From assembly GCA_947243795.1 (NCBI GenBank), contig OX365941.1, positions 496,001 to 560,000 of the forward strand: a stretch of DNA of 64,000 nt. The letters run 5' to 3'. Each line of letters begins with the position of its first letter. The first letter of the stretch is position 1. Source of the DNA: Saccharomyces uvarum. Taxonomy: Eukaryota > Ascomycota > Saccharomycetes > Saccharomycetales > Saccharomycetaceae. The position numbers were made by a program, and so were the translations under genes. Shown here in pieces: positions 61,351-64,000 of the stretch. The notes beneath the pieces were generated by a model. The model made no database searches and was not told the DNA's origin. It saw only the letters and a list, made by a program, of their open reading frames with translations.

Positions 61351-62727
61351 TCAATGGGCTATGAAATCATGACTTAAATAACCGGTTAGGGCAGCCAGTT
61401 CAGCATTTGAAACGGACGTGATTTTACCTTGCCATTTACCACCTTTCTTACCGCCACCACCTTTCAGGTTTTGTAGCATTGAACCCAGCTTGCTAGCCAA
61501 AGAAGAAATTTTCTCACCGGATTCAGAAAGAATTAACAATGAACCTGTATTGCATTGCCTTTCATAACCGCATAAGATGATCTCGTAGGCTTCAAAGTCT
61601 TCTTTTAAAACGGTAGATATCTCTTTAAAAATTTGCAGCGAGAGTTCTAATGTGCCGAATTCTTCTTCCATAAAATAAGCTCTTTTTTTTTCACTAGCTT
61701 TCAGTGAACTTTTCAACCCTTCAGACGCGATATGTGCTAATTTATTTATCCAGTAATGCTCTCTTTTGTTTAATTGTTGTAGCTGTTTGCCCTGCCTTTC
61801 TATCTTCTCAGGAACTTGAGATTCAGAGCAGCTTAATAAATTTTTGGAGTTCGATAAAGTCTTATTAGCTGACTTTGCATAGTCAGCCACTCGTTTTCCG
61901 CACATGAAATATACCCTTGAGTTCGAGCCTCTCACAGTCGTTTGGTTGGGAAGAATTAGAATGGAACCAATCTGGGAAGTAGATTTTAAATGTGTTCCAC
62001 AGCATGGATTGGAATCAATGTCACCAATCTGAATCGTACGTAGTATACCTTTCGACAGGTCATAATCCTCGGGTATTTTGGATGTATCGATACCATCTGT
62101 GCCGTCACTAATTCTTTCCACCACAGTGACTTCCTGAGGAGATTTAGTAATAAACTGGTTGATCTCATCAGATATTTCTGTTATTTGGTCTTCTGTCAAT
62201 TTTCTGTTTATCTCGATATAATTGAAATAGTCATTGGGTTCTAATGTTGACTTTTTTTCAGTAATAAGGCCACCCATTGACCAAGATACTGTCTCTAGTT
62301 GATATTTGCGTTCTAGAATAGCACTTAACAAATGCTGGCCAGTGTGTTGCTGCATGTAGTCCATTCTCTTTACTGCATCTACTGCTATTTCCACCGTTGT
62401 ACCAGGCTCAATGGGCTCCTTGACGTGATGTTTTGCATGTAAACCTGAACGAGAAATATGTGGAACCTGTATATTTTTGTTAATTGCCGATGAATCACCG
62501 TTTCTCTGTACAATTCTCAGCAAGCCTGAATCGCTTGGTTGACCTCCTCCTTCAGGAAACAAAATGGTATCTTGTAATTCGATGTCATAACCTTCAGTCT
62601 TGCCCTTTTTATCTTTCTTTGGTTCGCAAAATACAACCATCGTTCTAAACCCGTCAAAAAGAAAAGAGTTCCTTTGACATGCTAATCCGCCGACCATGGC
62701 GGTTTTCATGAATTCAGAGGTTTCCAT
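61351..62727 (-). CDS. AlaX-like alanyl-tRNA editing-domain protein (YNL040W)
   Basis: 458 residues (S. cerevisiae about 456). Homologous to the editing and C-terminal domains of alanyl-tRNA synthetase, so probably a free-standing deacylase for mischarged tRNA-Ala; this is inferred from the family. The N-terminal part holds the beta-barrel and FPEGGGQPSDSG motif (about 57-68). The zinc-binding editing site is present: HTGQH (about 128-132) in QQHTGQHLLSAIL, and CCGTH (about 242-246) in SNPCCGTHLKST. The C-terminal Gly-rich GGGGKKGGKWQGKI resembles the AlaRS C-Ala region. It is the last intact gene in the window and the right-most gene of the inverted block. Confidence 0.92.
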   Translation of the reverse strand: METSEFMKTAMVGGLACQRNSFLFDGFRTMVVFCEPKKDKKGKTEGYDIELQDTILFPEGGGQPSDSGLLRIVQRNGDSSAINKNIQVPHISRSGLHAKHHVKEPIEPGTTVEIAVDAVKRMDYMQQHTGQHLLSAILERKYQLETVSWSMGGLITEKKSTLEPNDYFNYIEINRKLTEDQITEISDEINQFITKSPQEVTVVERISDGTDGIDTSKIPEDYDLSKGILRTIQIGDIDSNPCCGTHLKSTSQIGSILILPNQTTVRGSNSRVYFMCGKRVADYAKSANKTLSNSKNLLSCSESQVPEKIERQGKQLQQLNKREHYWINKLAHIASEGLKSSLKASEKKRAYFMEEEFGTLELSLQIFKEISTVLKEDFEAYEIILCGYERQCNTGSLLILSESGEKISSLASKLGSMLQNLKGGGGKKGGKWQGKITSVSNAELAALTGYLSHDFIAH

Positions 62728-63471
62728 TTTATTTTTGGTTGATTACGTGACTTCAGTCATCTGCTTTTATCGAGGTAGAGCCCAACATGACTAATTGGAC
62801 ATTTTCAATTTTTATGATAAAGATAGAGGAAAAAAGAAAAGCTATCTCATACGTACTTGCAATTCAGTTCGTAAAATATGCAGATATATATACTTATATC
62901 GTAAAGACTGTTAATAGCGGGCCATCCATCGGCTGACTCTCCCTTTTGAAACTGAAAGAACGACAGGCCTTTTGGGGCGCCGATAGGACTAAATGATATG
63001 ACTAAACAAGTTTACCTTTTATTCTCTCATACGAGTTACAAACCATCTCTTGCCTTTCGCTTGAGACTTTATGTGAAAAATCCATTCTATGAAGTCATGC
63101 GTCTCACATTCGGTCCATACATTGCAGCATCAGATTATCGCATGAGGAAGTGCCATTCCATTTCACACAAATTGGAGTACACCATCGTTTGGTAAGGGCA
63201 CTATTCTTGACTAAGTTAGTAATATAGGTGTATAGGAGATAGAGGATGTGAATAGAGTCACGACGGTATTGAAATTGTTAACCATTGAAATAAAAAGGGT
63301 CAGCTTGCAATGGCTCTCCCCATTTTTTCATAGTTTGGAGGTGATATTTAAGCTCAATTCCAGGCCCGAAGGTTGGGGTTAACTTTCTTCTGGTCTTCCT
63401 TATTTTGAAGTCGACTTTTCGCTGAAGTGGAGCCTCTGGTTGATTATGTGCTCCTTTCGTGTTTTTAGTAG
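62728..63471. other. Gene-free region right of YNL040W
   Basis: 744 bases holding the YNL040W promoter and sequence with no recognised gene. A 65-codon plus-strand ORF at 62998-63195 has no family features. I saw no tRNA or LTR terminus here, although the right inversion junction must lie beyond YNL040W. Confidence 0.5.
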
Positions 63472-64000
63472 CTAATTTTCATAAGTTTCGATTTTTAAGC
63501 CTTCTTCCTTTACAATACGATATCCGTGGCCCCATCCCGTCTCGAACTGTCGGGAAGTATAATTACAAAACCCGCTTGTTAAATGTTTCATATACTTGTG
63601 CATCACGAATTCCTCTGCCGCGCATTGCATGAAATCTTTTGATCATGTAATGACTTTCTATATTAGGTGGCACTTTTTATGGGACTGCTGATAGAAACTG
63701 TATGGTGGTAAACGTTTTTTTTAGAGCATATTGTTGTCTCGATGCTTCAACTAACAATGCCATATCAGGCATTTAAGCTTGGTGTGTTTGTAACTTTCTC
63801 TTTGAACTACGAACCGCAATGTCAGCTTGAAATTTGAATAGCCAGTAGGGGTCTAGTGTGTACTTTCCACACACTGAGGTGTGGGCACCTAACTCTTTTA
63901 TTAACAGATCCTGACCATTTTTCTCTGTTTCTGATCGTTAGTAAAGACTGATGTAAGATTTCTTAGGCACCGTTAACAAATAAGGGCTTCTTTCCGTAGC
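63472..64000 (-). pseudogene. Decayed protein-coding sequence, family unrecognised, runs off window
   Basis: The minus strand reads as protein-like sequence over about 530 bases, with long open stretches such as NGQDLLIKELGAHTSV, DPYWLFKFQADIAV, ESHYMIKRFHAMRGRGI and FETGWGHGYRIVKEEGLK, interrupted by about three in-frame stops and at least one frame change. Residue composition (mixed charged, aromatic and aliphatic, few low-complexity runs) looks like a former globular protein rather than chance. It ends at a stop near 63472 and extends past the right edge. I do not recognise the family, and no intact S. cerevisiae gene is known to me at this position. Confidence 0.6.

Noticed and set aside
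62998-63195. 65-codon plus-strand ORF right of YNL040W
   Set aside because: Short, no recognisable family, and no intact counterpart known in S. cerevisiae.

Overview
This window is about 64 kb of compact nuclear DNA from a budding yeast of the genus Saccharomyces. The predicted proteins match remembered S. cerevisiae left-arm chromosome XIV proteins (RNH201/YNL072W to NCE103/YNL036W) almost end to end, but with many substitutions, so the species is a Saccharomyces other than S. cerevisiae. I cannot tell which one from sequence alone. Genes are short-spaced and mostly intronless. The introns present carry yeast splice signals (GTATGT-like donor, TACTAAC branch point, YAG acceptor).

Layout: (1) 1-18,203: RNH201 (cut by the window edge), LAT1, TOM7, RPL16B (spliced), FKH2, RPL9B, SUN4 (probable 5'-leader intron), AQR1, YDJ1, MTQ1. 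(2) 18,275-35,455: GCD10/TRM6 and NOP2 with a shared ribosome-biogenesis promoter, ARP5, YNL058C, OCA2, POR1, tRNA-Asp, VAC7, MSG5, COX5A. (3) 36,011-54,720: COG5, YNL050C (spliced), SFB2, ALG11, SLM2, YNL046W, LAP2, YIP3 (spliced), tRNA-Pro with intron, BOP3, COG6. Up to here order and strand match the S. cerevisiae systematic names. (4) 55,247-62,727: tRNA-Thr, then NCE103, IDH1, GPI15 (spliced), BDP1 and YNL040W in the reverse order and on the reverse strands relative to S. cerevisiae. This is a clean five-gene inversion. (5) 62,728-64,000: no intact gene, but a decayed coding sequence of unrecognised family on the minus strand.

There are no operons. Linked functions are coincidental or promoter-shared: two COG tethering-complex subunits (COG5, COG6), mitochondrial genes (LAT1, TOM7, POR1, COX5A, IDH1, MTQ1), ribosome and rRNA/tRNA genes (RPL16B, RPL9B, NOP2, GCD10, BDP1) and ER glycosylation/GPI genes (ALG11, GPI15). 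Regulatory sequence is readable in several places: PAC/RRPE between GCD10 and NOP2, CCAAT boxes before COX5A, a perfect CRE before NCE103, a cluster of GTCAC R-boxes before IDH1, Ssd1-type motifs in the SUN4 leader, and Puf3-type motifs after LAT1 and TOM7. No virus-like element, solo LTR, CRISPR array or transposon was recognised.
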